Shown here in pieces: positions 45,301 to 50,401 of a stretch of DNA of 64,000 nucleotides. A program made the position numbers and the translations under genes. The DNA comes from Sceloporus undulatus (Eukaryota > Chordata > Lepidosauria > Squamata > Phrynosomatidae). Below the pieces are notes generated by a model, which saw only the letters and a list, made by a program, of their open reading frames with translations, did no database searches and was not told the origin of the DNA. The first letter of the stretch is position 1, and each line of letters opens with the position of its first letter. Location: contig NC_056526.1 of the NCBI RefSeq assembly GCF_019175285.1, forward strand, positions 125,513,271 to 125,577,270. Reading direction: 5' to 3'.

Positions 45301-46618
45301 TTCACTTTATGTTTCATATACACCTTATACATATAGCTTGGAGGTAATTTTATACAATATTTTAAATAATTTTGTGCCTGCAGCAAAGTTGAAACAAGGC
45401 TTCTACCTTGTGAATGAATGAGCAGGTTCATCACAGTCATCTCCTCAAAGCATCATGTTAGTGCTCTTAAAAAATTAGGATCTTTGAGCATTTCAGATTT
45501 TCGAATAAGGGATACTCATCCTGTAAGGCTTCTAAGGCAGGGTAGGAATTATGTGGTCCTTTAGATGTTGTTGAACCACGATTCTGAGTATTCGTGACCA
45601 TTGACAATGCTAGCTAATGCTATTTGTAATTGTCGGTCAGCAAAATTCTTTGTCTGTTTTTGAAAATAGTTTTTGAAAGATCTAAATTTTTATATACTAA
45701 ATCTTGACTTATAACAGCATGTTCTGAATTTATATTATTTGCCAACTACCTTCATTGAAACAAAAAGGTAATGCTAGAATCTATATTTTACAGACACTCA
45801 AGATAGATAAGAAAATATTGTGCCTTTTGGGACTCAGTGGACTGAATCTAAATTTAATAATTGAGCTGACCCATTGAAATCAACCAGATGTTCCAATTAG
45901 CACAGATTTACCAACTCAATGGGATTTACAAAAAGCACATCAGTTCAGCAAATGATTTAATGGCACTATGATAGTTAGGGCTAGCAATTAGATTCAGACC
46001 ACTGAAAAAAGGTAGGGAATGCTGTATCTCTGTGACCACTTATTTCTAAGTGATTCCTGTTCCTGAAATCAGTTTGAGTTAACGATGCATAAAGTCCAGC
46101 TGCACATCCCATTTAAGTGCTAAAATTCCAAGTTAGGTATGCTGTGTCTGGCATGAATATAAAGAGCAGGCCACTCGTAAATATTGTGTCTTTTATGAGT
46201 TTGAAAAAATTAAAAAAGCAGCAAACCTACCTTTCATTGTATGCGAACAGCTGGAATTCTTTTGCCATACTAGTGGTCTCAGCCACTTCTTTCCTTAATA
46301 GTTCTGCAGTTCAGATTAAACTCCTACACCTGCTTTATGTTAACAAGTAGAGGACTGTGAATAAAATCAAGTATTGTTTACAGAACTGAACACTATTACT
46401 GTTTTATGTGGTTTTTCTCCTTCAAATAGTATGAAAGGCCTGTGATTATGCAAGACACTTGGAGGCTGATTGACAGAGGAATTGGTCAAACCACAAGAAT
46501 CTCTGAGAGTGTTATTACCATTGAAGATTTTGAAACCATTGATGCTGGAAACTACATTTGTATAGCTCAGAACCTTCGAGGACAAACCACAGTAGCTACA
46601 CACATTGAACTGGTGTAA
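16598..46618 (+). CDS. PDGFRL: PDGFRL, complete gene (six coding exons)
   Basis: This is platelet-derived growth factor receptor-like protein, a secreted Ig-domain protein related to the PDGF receptor ectodomain but without a kinase. Exons 16598-16652, 22306-22600, 37382-37533, 40733-41026, 42956-43095 and 46430-46618 give 1125 bases, 374 codons plus TAA. The order is signal peptide (MKPWLLLSLLLIHQTLQN), a Lys/Pro-rich linker (residues ~25-60), a first Ig domain (Cys95, Trp102, DTGEYSC to Cys142), a middle beta-rich part with a YCRAES motif, and a C-terminal Ig domain (VLCTVLGEPEVEVEFNW, then DAGNYICIAQN). From memory, human PDGFRL is 375 residues with the same blocks (VLDKGRFQKPAATLSL, VVYLNPD, VYCRAE, GQTTVAT). 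All junctions keep frame. The exon-4 donor is odd because a transposon begins two bases into it. Confidence 0.97.
16917..17790. repeat. AT-rich tandem array, ~175-bp unit, PDGFRL intron 1
   Basis: About five head-to-tail units are each marked by CACAACCTGACAG (near 16917, 17120, 17296, 17471 and 17610). Each is followed by a pyrimidine tract (TTTTCCTTTCCTTTCATC), TTTATTTTTATTAAATT, a TA/CA microsatellite and AAAACAACAAAGAATGAATA. Periods are about 203, 176, 175, 139 and 163 bases. Units 2 and 3 are closest. Confidence 0.85.
17857..18083 (-). repeat. Dispersed repeat R, near full copy
   Basis: The reverse of the R unit: CCAGGACATGTCCTACATCT, CTTCTGTCCAGGAGGAATTT, GAATTTATATTTATATTAGG, then CTTGTCCTCCTTTGTGGTTA and CATCTGGTCACCC. 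It is about 227 bases and gives the best single view of the whole element. PDGFRL intron 1. Confidence 0.7.
18522..19012. mobile_element. Tigger-like element split by a foldback transposon
   Basis: CAGTTGACCTTCCACATTTG starts at 18522. The sequence runs to GCGGATCTGATTA, is interrupted at a TA by the 18569-18984 element, and resumes with TTTGCAGTTTTGATTAATAT. Its right end is unclear. Confidence 0.55.
18569..18984. mobile_element. TA-flanked foldback transposon, family C, copy 1
   Basis: Flanked by TA at 18567-18568 and 18985-18986. Its ends are inverse: CTATATATACTCATGTAAGT on the left and GTCGACTTATATTTGTGTAT on the right. The interior (CCCCTGGTGAAAGG, CTTTGCTTCATAGTTTACAT) is the reverse of the other family-C copies at 33802, 41030 and 50402. 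Confidence 0.75.
19057..19235 (+). repeat. Sauria-type SINE
   Basis: GAAATCCCCGCTCATCCAGG (end of the tRNA-like head), GGAAACCCACCTTGG, GGCCTCAGAGGAGGG, then CACCTTAGGATTGTCATAAG and an ACAGCAACAACAAA tail. Just before it, 19020-19050 holds GGGACTTTATCACACACAGG, a scrap of the foldback type at 30310. Confidence 0.8.
20193..20556. mobile_element. hAT-type nonautonomous element with exact 8-bp TSD
   Basis: It starts CAGGGGTAGGCAATCTTTTT and ends GGTTACCTACCTCTG, with GGCC-rich inner arms. ATATATAG flanks it at 20185-20192 and 20557-20564. The middle has AT-rich filler and stretches like repeat R (AGGACAAATGTAGGACAAAA). The CCGGGC-rich arms contrast with the AT-rich intron. Confidence 0.9.
20661..20824 (+). 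repeat. Sauria-type SINE
   Basis: A tRNA-like head (AGCCAGTGTGGTGTATTGGT, an A-box region) is followed by GCTGGGTGACCTTGGGCAAG, TTTAGGGTCACCTGAAG and a short AACAGCAACT tail. The block between AGTCACAC and the tail is shortened. PDGFRL intron 1. Confidence 0.85.
20825..22305. other. PDGFRL intron 1, unassigned part
   Basis: Mostly unique-looking AT-rich DNA. A scrap near 21183-21245 (CTCCAGATGTTTTCAGCTAC) resembles the small foldback at 9885. Open frames at 20955-21386 and 21263-21508 show no family features. I see no exon here. Confidence 0.5.
22306..22600 (+). CDS. PDGFRL: PDGFRL coding exon 2
   Basis: The acceptor CATAG ends at 22305 and the donor GTAAAG starts at 22601. It encodes the basic linker (NKRPKEPGENRIKPANKKVK) and the first strands of Ig domain 1 with LELRCKGNKIEWSY. 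It ends with two bases of a split Ser codon. Confidence 0.97.
23298..23343. repeat. (GATA)n microsatellite
   Basis: About eleven perfect GATA/TAGA units in PDGFRL intron 2. Confidence 0.95.
23540..24160 (+). mobile_element. BovB LINE reverse transcriptase fragment
   Basis: Plus-strand translation gives SNNLRYANDTILLAENSKDL, EQLLKMAKEKSAKAGLQLNI, matching the BovB RT block usually written YADDTTLMAES (here YANDT). Further on, GTGAAAGTTGGTCAGTGAAG and GAAATGTGGAGGTGACACCA correspond to the later BovB region. Several stops and shifts are present. It continues after an interruption at 24545. Confidence 0.8.
24161..24544. other. Segment interrupting BovB, with (TG)n runs
   Basis: About 380 bases separate the two BovB parts. 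They hold a long (TG)n run (24259-24303) and a shorter one near 24446-24470, with CATTTGCCTTTTGGCAGCAT between. No terminal repeats are clear, so the nature of the insertion is unknown. Confidence 0.5.
24259..24303. repeat. (TG)n microsatellite
   Basis: About 22 TG units. They create artefactual Val-Cys and Thr-His open frames. Confidence 0.95.
24545..24790 (+). mobile_element. BovB LINE 3' end
   Basis: CATCATGAGACAATGTGATA, GACCGCATTACAGATGGATA, GCAAGACCAGAGCAGGATAT, then CATAGGGTTGCCATAAATCA and GACTTGACAGGAAATGACAA. It is the same 3' end as at 37845-38112 and the source-type tail for the Sauria SINEs. Confidence 0.8.
25086..25309 (+). repeat. Sauria-type SINE, full length
   Basis: A head with CTGGAGTGGTGTAATTGAGC, ACTGGACTATCACTCTTGAG, then GGAAACTCACTGGGTGGCCT, TTGGGCATGTCATACTC, CTGAACAAATCTTGCCAAGA and an ACACAACAACACC tail. 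The tail abuts the Tigger-like element at 25316. Confidence 0.88.
25316..25572. mobile_element. Tigger-like element (Tc1/mariner), both ends
   Basis: TA flanks at 25314-25315 and 25573-25574. Ends CAGTTGGCCCTCTGTATCCA and GGATACCAAGAGCCCACTG are near inverse. The interior has GGATTCAACCATCCATGGCT and CATTTTACTATGCCATTG. It resembles the mammalian MER8-type Tigger derivative as I remember it. Confidence 0.8.
26020..26129. mobile_element. Family B MITE, right half
   Basis: AAACTACAGTTCCCAGAATT, CCATAGCATTGAG, GGCAGTTAAAATGGTGTCAA, then TGCAGTGCAGATGGGTCC: one arm of the palindrome seen complete at 31266 and 59665. Confidence 0.75.
26296..26420. mobile_element. Foldback MITE (CTCAACCTTTGGGCC ends)
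   Basis: The left end CTCAACCTTTGGGCCTCC and right end GACCAAAGGTTGGGAACAAC are inverse, and inner arms GATCCCAGAAACCCC and GGGATTATGGGAAGTGGA pair loosely. It is probably hAT-related. The target duplication is not clear. Confidence 0.7.
27340..28090 (+). mobile_element. L1 LINE ORF2 C-terminal fragment
   Basis: A degraded reading frame gives LEIAKKWKIGSLTIGNWWHR and LWDSLLMEKWSDRINNLHCT, the pattern at the end of L1 ORF2. Upstream, TTTGGGGTTTCCCCCCATTC and TGGTTGCATTGTGATAAA fit the region before it. It needs several frames and is an old copy in PDGFRL intron 2. Confidence 0.65.
28285..29930 (-). mobile_element. L2 LINE, 5'-truncated, broken reading frame
   Basis: On the minus strand, from 29930 down: RNNYRPVSLLPFLGKVIKRA; then LDEADYLDPFQTGFRAGCGA, LLDISAAFDTIDHGILLECL; then MLFNIYMKTLGEIIRRHGAR, CYQYADDTQICFSS; then KLQLVQNMAARLVASSSRFD, HITPILKDLHWLLISF and LWNSLLEEIH. 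It ends in a (TAA)n-like tail near 28285-28333. Frame changes lie near 29460 and between 29108 and 28985, and stops are present. It carries more of the 5' side than the copy at 43555 and lies antisense to PDGFRL. Confidence 0.92.
30308..30608. mobile_element. Foldback transposon, family D
   Basis: CTGTCACACACAGGAAAAAA on the left and TTTCCCCCTGTGTGATCATC on the right are inverse, as are AGAGGACTTATCCTGGGACG and TCCTGGGGTAAGTCCTCTGA. The centre is GGGGAAATCCCGTGAACGG. The arms pair over most of ~300 bases. A scrap of the same end is at 19020-19050. Confidence 0.8.
31266..31480. mobile_element. Family B MITE, complete
   Basis: GCTGCATCTGCACTGCAAAT, TGCAGTTTGACCCCTCTTTA, AATCCTGGAAATTGTAGTTT, and the mirrored AAACTACAAATCCCAGAATT, GTTAAAGCGATCTAAAACTA and CATTATTTCTCCAGTACAG. 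Confidence 0.8.
31481..33800. other. PDGFRL intron 2, unassigned part
   Basis: About 2.3 kb with no repeat or gene I can name. Short G runs occur near 31622-31655 and 32667-32677. Open frames of 60-100 codons on both strands show no domains. Confidence 0.5.
33802..34203. mobile_element. Family C foldback transposon, copy 2
   Basis: Left ACTGTATATGGAATATAATC, right ATGAATATATACTGTA, with the shared interior GGGGCATGTAACAAAAGATC, AAAGCAAAGGAAAACATTGC, GACTGGATGGATAAGAGAG and CCTTTCACCAGGGGATGG. It is diverged at the left end. PDGFRL intron 2. Confidence 0.75.
34250..34663 (+). mobile_element. L2/CR1-type LINE 3' end
   Basis: A short frame, RVFLVAVPNLRNTLL, resembles the conserved 'AVPxLWNSLP' end of L2-clade ORF2. 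It is followed by a T-rich 3' UTR and TGTGAGCTACTTTGATTCC, a variant of the GTGAGCCGCCTTGAG box. Confidence 0.65.
34664..34868 (-). mobile_element. Tigger-like element
   Basis: Contains TAGATATCAAAATCTGTGGA, CAAGCCGTGGATGGTTGAAT, then GCAGAATCTATGGATATGGA, matching in reverse the GGATTCAACCATCCATGGCT interior at 25350. The ends are worn. Confidence 0.65.
35503..35705 (-). repeat. Sauria-type SINE, full length
   Basis: From the tail GTTGTTGTTGTGTTCCTTCA, through CCCTATCATAGAGTTTTCTT, GGCAAGATTTGTTCAGAGGA and GTTTCATGGCTGGGTGGGAA, to the B-box region TCAAACCCTGGTCTCC and the A-box region near CACTATGTCACTC. PDGFRL intron 2. Confidence 0.92.
35845..36060 (-). repeat. Possible LINE tail
   Basis: AATAAATTTTATTTCAGCCA, ACAGGCCATTAAACAACAAA, then repeated AAAACAT-type runs. 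A similar start (AATCTTTATTTACAGTCAGT) occurs at 42396. It may be the reverse of a LINE 3' tail, but the family is not clear. Confidence 0.3.
36776..36975 (-). repeat. 5S-rRNA-derived SINE, second copy
   Basis: TGATGCCATGAATTTTATAG, GCTTAGGCAAGGAATACTCA, then TCCCATCCAAGTATCATCCA and GGCTAACCC, GGGGTCTGGTGCCTTTAGGG. The 5S-like head is nearer the usual 5S box (reverse of TACTTGGATGGGA) than at 7950. PDGFRL intron 2. Confidence 0.8.
37103..37321. mobile_element. Tigger-like element, both ends with TA
   Basis: TA at 37101-37102 and 37322-37323. Ends CAGTGGAGCCTTGTTATACG and GTATAAGAAGGGCCGACTG. The interior has ATTTACTCTCATTAAACATA and CAAACCGTGGATGCTTGAAT. It stops about 60 bases before PDGFRL exon 3. 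Confidence 0.82.
37382..37533 (+). CDS. PDGFRL: PDGFRL coding exon 3
   Basis: The acceptor TTCTTAACAG ends at 37381 and the donor GTAATG starts at 37534. It encodes IKQHDRYGQLILGNASAADT, GEYSCW and KAGSTYIFFA, closing Ig domain 1. A complete Tigger-like element ends only about 60 bases before its acceptor. Confidence 0.96.
37845..38112 (+). mobile_element. BovB LINE 3' end
   Basis: GAACTCTTCCTGGAAGCCAA, TTGAGGCTGTCATGCTTTGG, ACACATCATGAGAAGG, AATGCCAGGAAAGGTGGAAG, GAGGAAGACCACATACTCGA, TGGACAGACTCAATCGAG, CAGGACTTGAGCAGAGCAGT, then GATTGCCATGAGTCAAAGTT and a short CTAACAATAACA tail. The clearest BovB 3' end in the window. Confidence 0.88.
38251..38633. mobile_element. Long GC-rich palindrome, family E foldback
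   Basis: The left arm (CACTGAACTTTATTGTATTG, GGGCCTGTAGCATCCCAAAA, CGCATTTTACTGCACAG) is the near inverse of the right arm (CTGTGCAGTAAAATGTGTTC, TTTTGGGATGCTACAGGCCC, AATGCGATAAAGTTCAGTG). Arms of ~185 bases meet near 38440. Open frames on both strands (119, 105 and 107 codons) come from the symmetry and show no protein family. PDGFRL intron 3. Confidence 0.88.
39330..39650. repeat. Possible unassigned transposon segment
   Basis: Relatively GC-rich, with CATGGGCCTGCACCAGTCAG, GGTTGCCTAAGGAGCCCAAA and GAATGGCATCAGAGCGACCG. Composition and phrasing suggest an old DNA transposon, but no termini are found. A 127-codon frame here has no recognisable protein. Confidence 0.3.
39793..40012 (+). repeat. 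Sauria-type SINE
   Basis: TTTTGAGTGTTGGACTATAA, GGAGCCCAGAGTTCATATCC (B-box region), GAAACCCACTGGGTGACCTT, GGGCAAGTTGCACTTTCTCA, CTTGCCAAGAAAACTGTGAT, AGGGTTGCCATAAATTGGAA, and an ACACAACAACAGCAAC tail. Only the first bases of the head are lost. PDGFRL intron 3. Confidence 0.92.
40733..41026 (+). CDS. PDGFRL: PDGFRL coding exon 4
   Basis: The acceptor TTACACAG ends at 40732. It encodes DKGDLFVPSPSYFEVVYLNP, VTLHQEFPAEE, YDVKKGFVYQHP, GVVYCRAESRG and YQLLYVE. The exon must end at 41026 (GAA G) to complete Val with exon 5, so the donor is GTACTG, of which only the first G is clearly host. Reading past the donor meets a TAA after about seven codons. Confidence 0.95.
41030..41433. mobile_element. 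Family C foldback transposon in the PDGFRL exon-4 donor
   Basis: TA at 41028-41029 and 41434-41435 flank a ~404-bp element with ends CTGTATATACTCAACTATAA and TTATACATGAGTATATGTAG. The interior matches copies at 18569 (reverse), 33802 and 50402 (GGGCATGTAACAAAGAATCC, GGATGGATAAGAGAAAGAG, TTGCCTTTCACCAGGGGATT). The first flanking TA is bases +2/+3 of PDGFRL intron 4. Confidence 0.85.
41709..42053. repeat. Unassigned transposon-like segment
   Basis: GCGGCCCATTCACACTGAAA and AGAACTCACTACCGAAGAGA resemble the foldback-type DNA at 14270-14290 (GTGTAGTCTGAATGGGC, reversed). A long pyrimidine-rich stretch (41940-42040) follows. Borders are not clear. Confidence 0.35.
42054..42141. repeat. Short inverted repeat (33-bp arms)
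   Basis: GATCAAATCTCTTGTGGCAT and ACAGGGAGATTTGATC, with TTTTATCC and GGATAAAA inside, form near-perfect arms around about 24 bases. It may be a small MITE or the end of the segment before it. Confidence 0.65.
42170..42340 (-). mobile_element. BovB LINE reverse transcriptase fragment
   Basis: Minus-strand translation MSMCFIYYSKAFDCIYHEKL, WNTLKVLRLPPHLIALMRNL and YIEQKATVRT matches the BovB RT block (FIDYSKAFDCVDH...LLRNLYAGQEATVRT as I know it). PDGFRL intron 4. Confidence 0.8.
42551..42742. mobile_element. hAT-type MITE with 8-bp TSD
   Basis: Starts CAGTGATGGTGAACCTATGG and ends ACGTTTGCCATCACTG. Flanks CTCTAGGG (42543-42550) and CTCTAGGT (42743-42750) differ at one base. The interior has GGCACGAGTGCCAGCATTCA. 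It lies ~210 bases before PDGFRL exon 5. Confidence 0.88.
42956..43095 (+). CDS. PDGFRL: PDGFRL coding exon 5
   Basis: The acceptor TTAACCAG ends at 42955 and the donor GTAAGC starts at 43096. It encodes PSGPPSATIKASSNTAEGGD and DISVLCTVLGEPEVEVEFNW, the first half of the C-terminal Ig domain, and ends on Glu. Confidence 0.96.
43555..44893 (+). mobile_element. L2 LINE, 5'-truncated, with a 373-codon open frame
   Basis: An open frame (43565-44686) encodes the C-terminal reverse transcriptase of an L2-clade LINE: LLDISAAFDTIDHGILLERL, SGVPQGAILSPMLFNIYMKP, YQYADDTQIVFS (YADD near residue 93), LNPEKTEVLVIG, LVTSRLDFCNALYMG, KLQLVQNMAARLVTNTSRAS, HITPVLKELHWLPIRF, then APSLWNSLPIEL. The 3' UTR has GTGCACCGCCCTGATTTGAA and ends GGGCGGTATAAAAATAAAAC with a TTTATTATTT tail. 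The 5' part is missing. The open frame has no internal stop, so the insertion looks fairly young. It lies in sense in PDGFRL intron 5. Confidence 0.95.
45176..45523. mobile_element. Tigger-like element resembling a mammalian family
   Basis: Starts CAGGTTGCATATCCCTTATT and ends CGAATAAGGGATACTCATCC TG (near inverse). The interior has GCATATACATAATGAGATAT, CTTGGGGATGGGACCCAGGT, CTAAACACGAAATTCACTTT and GTTTCATATACACCTTATAC. TA follows the right end at 45524. I recall a very similar Tigger-type consensus in primates. PDGFRL intron 5. Confidence 0.75.
46430..46618 (+). CDS. PDGFRL: PDGFRL terminal coding exon
   Basis: The acceptor CAAATAG ends at 46429. It encodes YERPVIMQDTWRLIDRGIGQ, TTRISESVITIEDF, then ETIDAGNYICIAQNLRGQTT and VATHIELV, with TAA at 46616-46618. 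DAGNYIC is the Ig-domain cysteine motif. Confidence 0.97.
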   Translation, partial: YERPVIMQDTWRLIDRGIGQTTRISESVITIEDFETIDAGNYICIAQNLRGQTTVATHIELV

Positions 46619-47094
46619 CATACTGAGCTCTTAGGTTAGAAAAACAGAACAAGAAAAGGACTGGACTGCTTCTGGTTTTAAATGCTGAACTGGAAATGAC
46701 TGGGAACAAAATCTTAATATATTAGATTTGTATCACAGAGTAATAGAAATGTAAATATGTATATGGCTCTTAGAGAGGGTGATTGATAGTGAAAGTCCAC
46801 AACAGGAAGACATTAGTTCAGAACTTGCCTCTGTCATAAACACACTAAGTGCCTTTAATGAAGTCACACACTTTTTAAACCTTATTATCTGCACCCCTTC
46901 TGCCTGTGTTCATTTTAAGAAATGAACAGACCTACTTGACGTGGACTGTTGTAACAATTGTTTTAAAAATGGCCAAGATTATTTATCATGTTCTAACAAA
47001 CATTTTCTAACTTTACAAATCCGTAGCTGCGTTGCAGAAGTGCAACAAACCTATTAGTGAATTGTGAAGATTTGCCCCTGGGTACCGGCAAGAG

Positions 47095-47330
47095 TATTCT
47101 GATGCCCTTCAAGCACTTCTGAAGCACACCAGACACTTCTGGTGCATTTCCCATGCTCATAGGGCATTTGTGGTGTGCATTAGGCACTTCTCATGCTGAC
47201 TATTTCTGGTGCTCATTGGGCACTTCTGGTGCACATTGGGTGCTCCTGTTGCACTCCAGTGCTTCTTAGCCAGTTTCTAAATGCACAGCAAGAGTGCCCG
47301 ATGTGTATCAGTGCTCATTGTACATCAAGG
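47095..47330. repeat. Degenerate minisatellite in the PDGFRL 3' UTR
   Basis: Variants of GCACTTCTGGTGCACATTGG recur about eight times with spacings near 20-35 bases (for example GACACTTCTGGTGCATTTCC, TTTCTGGTGCTCATTGGGCA and ACTTCTGGTGCACATTGGG). The pattern fades past 47260 into AGTGCTCATTGTACATCAAG. Confidence 0.7.
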
Positions 47331-47917
47331 CCATGGCACACCAGTCACTAAACCAACTATCATTGCATAACAGATATCCGTATGTTGTAACATCCTGGCA
47401 ACCCGATGGGTGAATTTGGATGTTATGAAAGTACTCAGTTCTAGTTCCCACACACTTAAGTCCATTTACAGAGATGCATGTCTCAAGCTGAATTCTAGTG
47501 TGTATCATTATCCTACTTTGAATACTAAAGCAATATATAGTGCTAATATGAACCAATATACTGTACATTTAAAGCCTTGAGTTCTGATCTTCAAATACAA
47601 AACCTCCTCACAAATTTAAGGGAAGATATATCATCTTTGGTCTATCTTACTGTGCACACAGGAACTGTAAAACGTACAGTGTTCACCACAAAAGGATTTA
47701 TATCTTAGTAGTAAGGAATGTAACTTTTATTTGACACTGTAAAACTCTACTTCCTTTCCTTCCCCAGCAAGATTAGTTATTAGCATGAAAATGCTTCTAT
47801 ATTTGCTGTCAAAACCACGGCATATTGCAATTTTAATATGTCATCCTAAGTATACTAGACTGTTAAGACTGCCATCACATTAGATGCAGTCATATTTTTT
47901 TATGTAGGCATACACAA

Positions 47918-47923
47918 AATAAA
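47918..47923 (+). terminator. PDGFRL: Likely PDGFRL polyadenylation signal
   Basis: AATAAA is followed within about 30 bases by TGTTATTTGGTGTTC, a GT-rich downstream element. Confidence 0.65.
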
Positions 47924-47945
47924 ATTTTTTGCAAGTTTTATGTTA

Positions 47946-48639
47946 TTTGGTGTTCACAAATTTTCTTTTATTTAAGCACTCTCTTGATCTTCAGTTTCTA
48001 TGAGAGAAGTACTTCTTTTGCAGAACTTAGTAGAAAGTCTTTTGCTGAACAGATTGAACTGCAAAAGTTTATTTTAAGAAAAATAGAATTCAGACAGTAT
48101 TCAAACTGGGTGAATTTAAGTACTCATTTAAATTTATTATATTCAGTTAGACTCAAGTAGCTATTCTCCCAATACCTGTTTAGATAGGAGACAAAATGGC
48201 TAACTCCACTTTGTAAAATGTCATCTGAAGATGCTTGCATAGGTTGTTGTTTCTCAAAAGCCATTTATATCCCTCTGGCTTTTGAGGAGTCATAACCTAT
48301 GATGGTGTATGAAATGACATGACACTATTTGGGAAATATACTTCCTCGTATCAAAGGTTATGTGAAAAAGCTTTGCTACCCTATTATGAAACTATTATTA
48401 GTGTTTATATAATACGGTTTTTTTTTTGGCAATGCCCACCTCCTTGTTAAAACTAAAATTATCCTTAAGAACCAAAATACTATAACCCAACCATGTTTAC
48501 AAAAATGCACAAGCATTATTTCTTAAGGGAGTAGTAGAGAGAAAACAGAACCATCCAATACTACTTTCAACTTCTGCTGAGGTCAGAAGTGCACTCTGGC
48601 TAATGAAATTGGCTGGAATAGTTGCTACACAGTGAGTCC
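47946..48639. other. Intergenic, PDGFRL to MTUS1, first part
   Basis: AT-rich DNA with no recognised gene or repeat. The two genes converge across about 4.5 kb. Confidence 0.5.
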
Positions 48640-48915
48640 TGGCCTGTTCCTCTCAGTCCCCACATAGTGGGAAGCAGCTAGTGCAACTGAAGTTTCCCTC
48701 TTGATCAGGAAGCAGCTGACTGCTATTTCCACCCCCTTCATTGCGCGATCTCTGTTGCAACAGGCAGAAGCAGCATCTGTCACAGTTCCCTTTGGCCTTG
48801 GAGATCATTTGTGGAAAGGGTGGTGGAAACATTAGTCAGCTGCTACCTGATCAATGGAAACAGGTCCCTGTTGATCAGTGGCTGCTGCCCAGTAAGCGGG
48901 GACTGGGAGTTTCAT
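48640..48915 (+). repeat. Foldback repeat, family A, second copy
   Basis: AGTCCCCACATAGTGGGAAG and GCAGCTGACTGCTATTTCCA on the left pair with GGTGGAAACATTAGTCAGCT and CCCAGTAAGCGGGGACTGGG on the right. It has the same content as 4723-4985 in the other orientation. Confidence 0.65.
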
Positions 48916-49584
48916 GGCACCTATGTATCCCCTAAAGAAGGGAGAGTGAATACTTAATCACAAGCACAGAAATGTAGGTTCTGCATTCATAACTGCAAGG
49001 ATTCCAACCATCGCTAATTCTGCAACAGTTTTGGGCACCTCCAGATAGAACTCCCATCAAAGAGCAGCAGGCAGCTATGTCAGCTTTTCTTCCTCAAACA
49101 TTTTTCATGGAAAAGACAGAGGAAGTAATGGAAAAAAGAAGGGATTATATGTCACCAACATCTGGAGGCTAGCAGACTGATTAACCACTGATTAAGGAGA
49201 AAGAATGATCAGCATAAATGCTCTGTCTGGAAGCAGCCTTCACTTTGTTGTCAACAGATTACCCATGGTTTTTGTCTCCTACTATCAAGTATAGCTGAGG
49301 GTGATGTGGAGGGGAGGGCAGAAGTATATATATATATTAAAATCCCACATGGGGGTGGCAGCAAAAACAGTTCAGAGAGAGTTGGTTGTGCCCAATGGCA
49401 ACACTAGCTACTGTTGTGTGAGCAACGAAAGACAAGAACGCTATATTTTAGAGCAGAACATGACTATGTGGATCTATGACGCAGAATCCTTCACACTGTG
49501 ACATTTTGCTATAGCTCATCAATAAATTACAACTTCTTTTTGCATCTAAAATGACACAGCTGGTTATCTTCTAAGACTTCAAAG
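48916..49584. other. Intergenic stretch without recognised features
   Basis: No gene seen. A short TA run is near 49325. A 66-codon frame (49301-49501) has no recognised features. Confidence 0.5.
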
Positions 49585-49835
49585 ACATAATAATATAATA
49601 ATAATATGTTTTATTTATATACCGCTATTCCAAAGATCATAGCGGTGAACAGCAAGTAAGCTAATTAGCAAGTAAGCTAATTTGCCCCCAACAATCTGGG
49701 TACTCATTTTAGCGACCTTGGAAGGATGCAAGCCTGAGTCGAGCTTGGGCCCTTTTGCTGGTCTTGAACTCACAACCTTGTGGTTTTGAGTGAATGGCTG
49801 CAGTACAGGCATTTAACCACTGCGCCACTGCCACA
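49585..49835 (-). repeat. tRNA-headed SINE with L2-like tail
   Basis: On the minus strand the head reads GGCAGTGGCGCAGTGGTTAA (A box), then the B-box region of AAGGTTGTGAGTTCAAGACC. The body has AAGCTCGACTCAGGCTTGCA, and the tail GGAATAGCGGTATATAAATA AAAC resembles the L2 3' end at 44855. ATAATATAATAATAATA ends it. It differs from the Sauria-type SINE in both body and tail. Confidence 0.85.
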
Positions 49836-49847
49836 TAGCGGTGTTAG

Positions 49848-50040
49848 TCTGTAGAATCAGTATGTAGAGAGACCTTGTAGCACCTTTGAGGCTAACTGAA
49901 AGAAGTTGGCAGCATGAGCTTTCAGAGACTAAAGTCTACCATGCATCTGAGGAAATAGATTTTCATCTATGAAAGCTCATGTTGCCAACTTCTTTCAGTT
50001 AGTCAGAAAGGCGCTACAAGCTCTCTCTATATAGTGGTAT
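49848..50040. mobile_element. Foldback MITE, family F
   Basis: GAGAGACCTTGTAGCACCTT, TGAGGCTAACTGAAAGAAGT, TGGCAGCATGAGCTTTCAGA on the left are inverted as TGAAAGCTCATGTTGCCAAC, TTCTTTCAGTTAGTCAGAAA, GGCGCTACAAGCTCTCTC on the right. A second copy lies at 50868-51058. Confidence 0.82.
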
Positions 50041-50401
50041 TTTCCAGCTTGTTTTCAAGCTGCCATTTGGGCGTTTATTTTTACTGGACTTTCACATCCC
50101 TTTGGGGACAGAATGCAATTTATGTTTCGTTTTTGTTTTTTTAAAAAACCCTACATAGTGGCAATTGTGTACTTGGCAATGACTGTGTCACTGTCTGCTG
50201 TTTGTCACAAGAACTCCTACATAATTCAAATATCTGAACAGACGGGCAGTTTAAGGGTATTGTTTACCTATTTGTTTTTTTTACAGAACTTCCTTGCCTG
50301 CCACTTCCTTTTTGTGGATGAGATTAAGGCATCATTTGGAAATCTAATGGCTATCACTGCATTTTCCTTTGTTCTGTATGCTGCATTCAAATTTAGACTT
50401 A

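Larger units (their letters stand above)
46619..47945 (+). other. PDGFRL: PDGFRL 3' UTR
   Basis: Noncoding sequence from the stop to the polyadenylation signal at 47918. It includes a degenerate short-period repeat at 47095-47330. The end is inferred from the signal. Confidence 0.7.
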
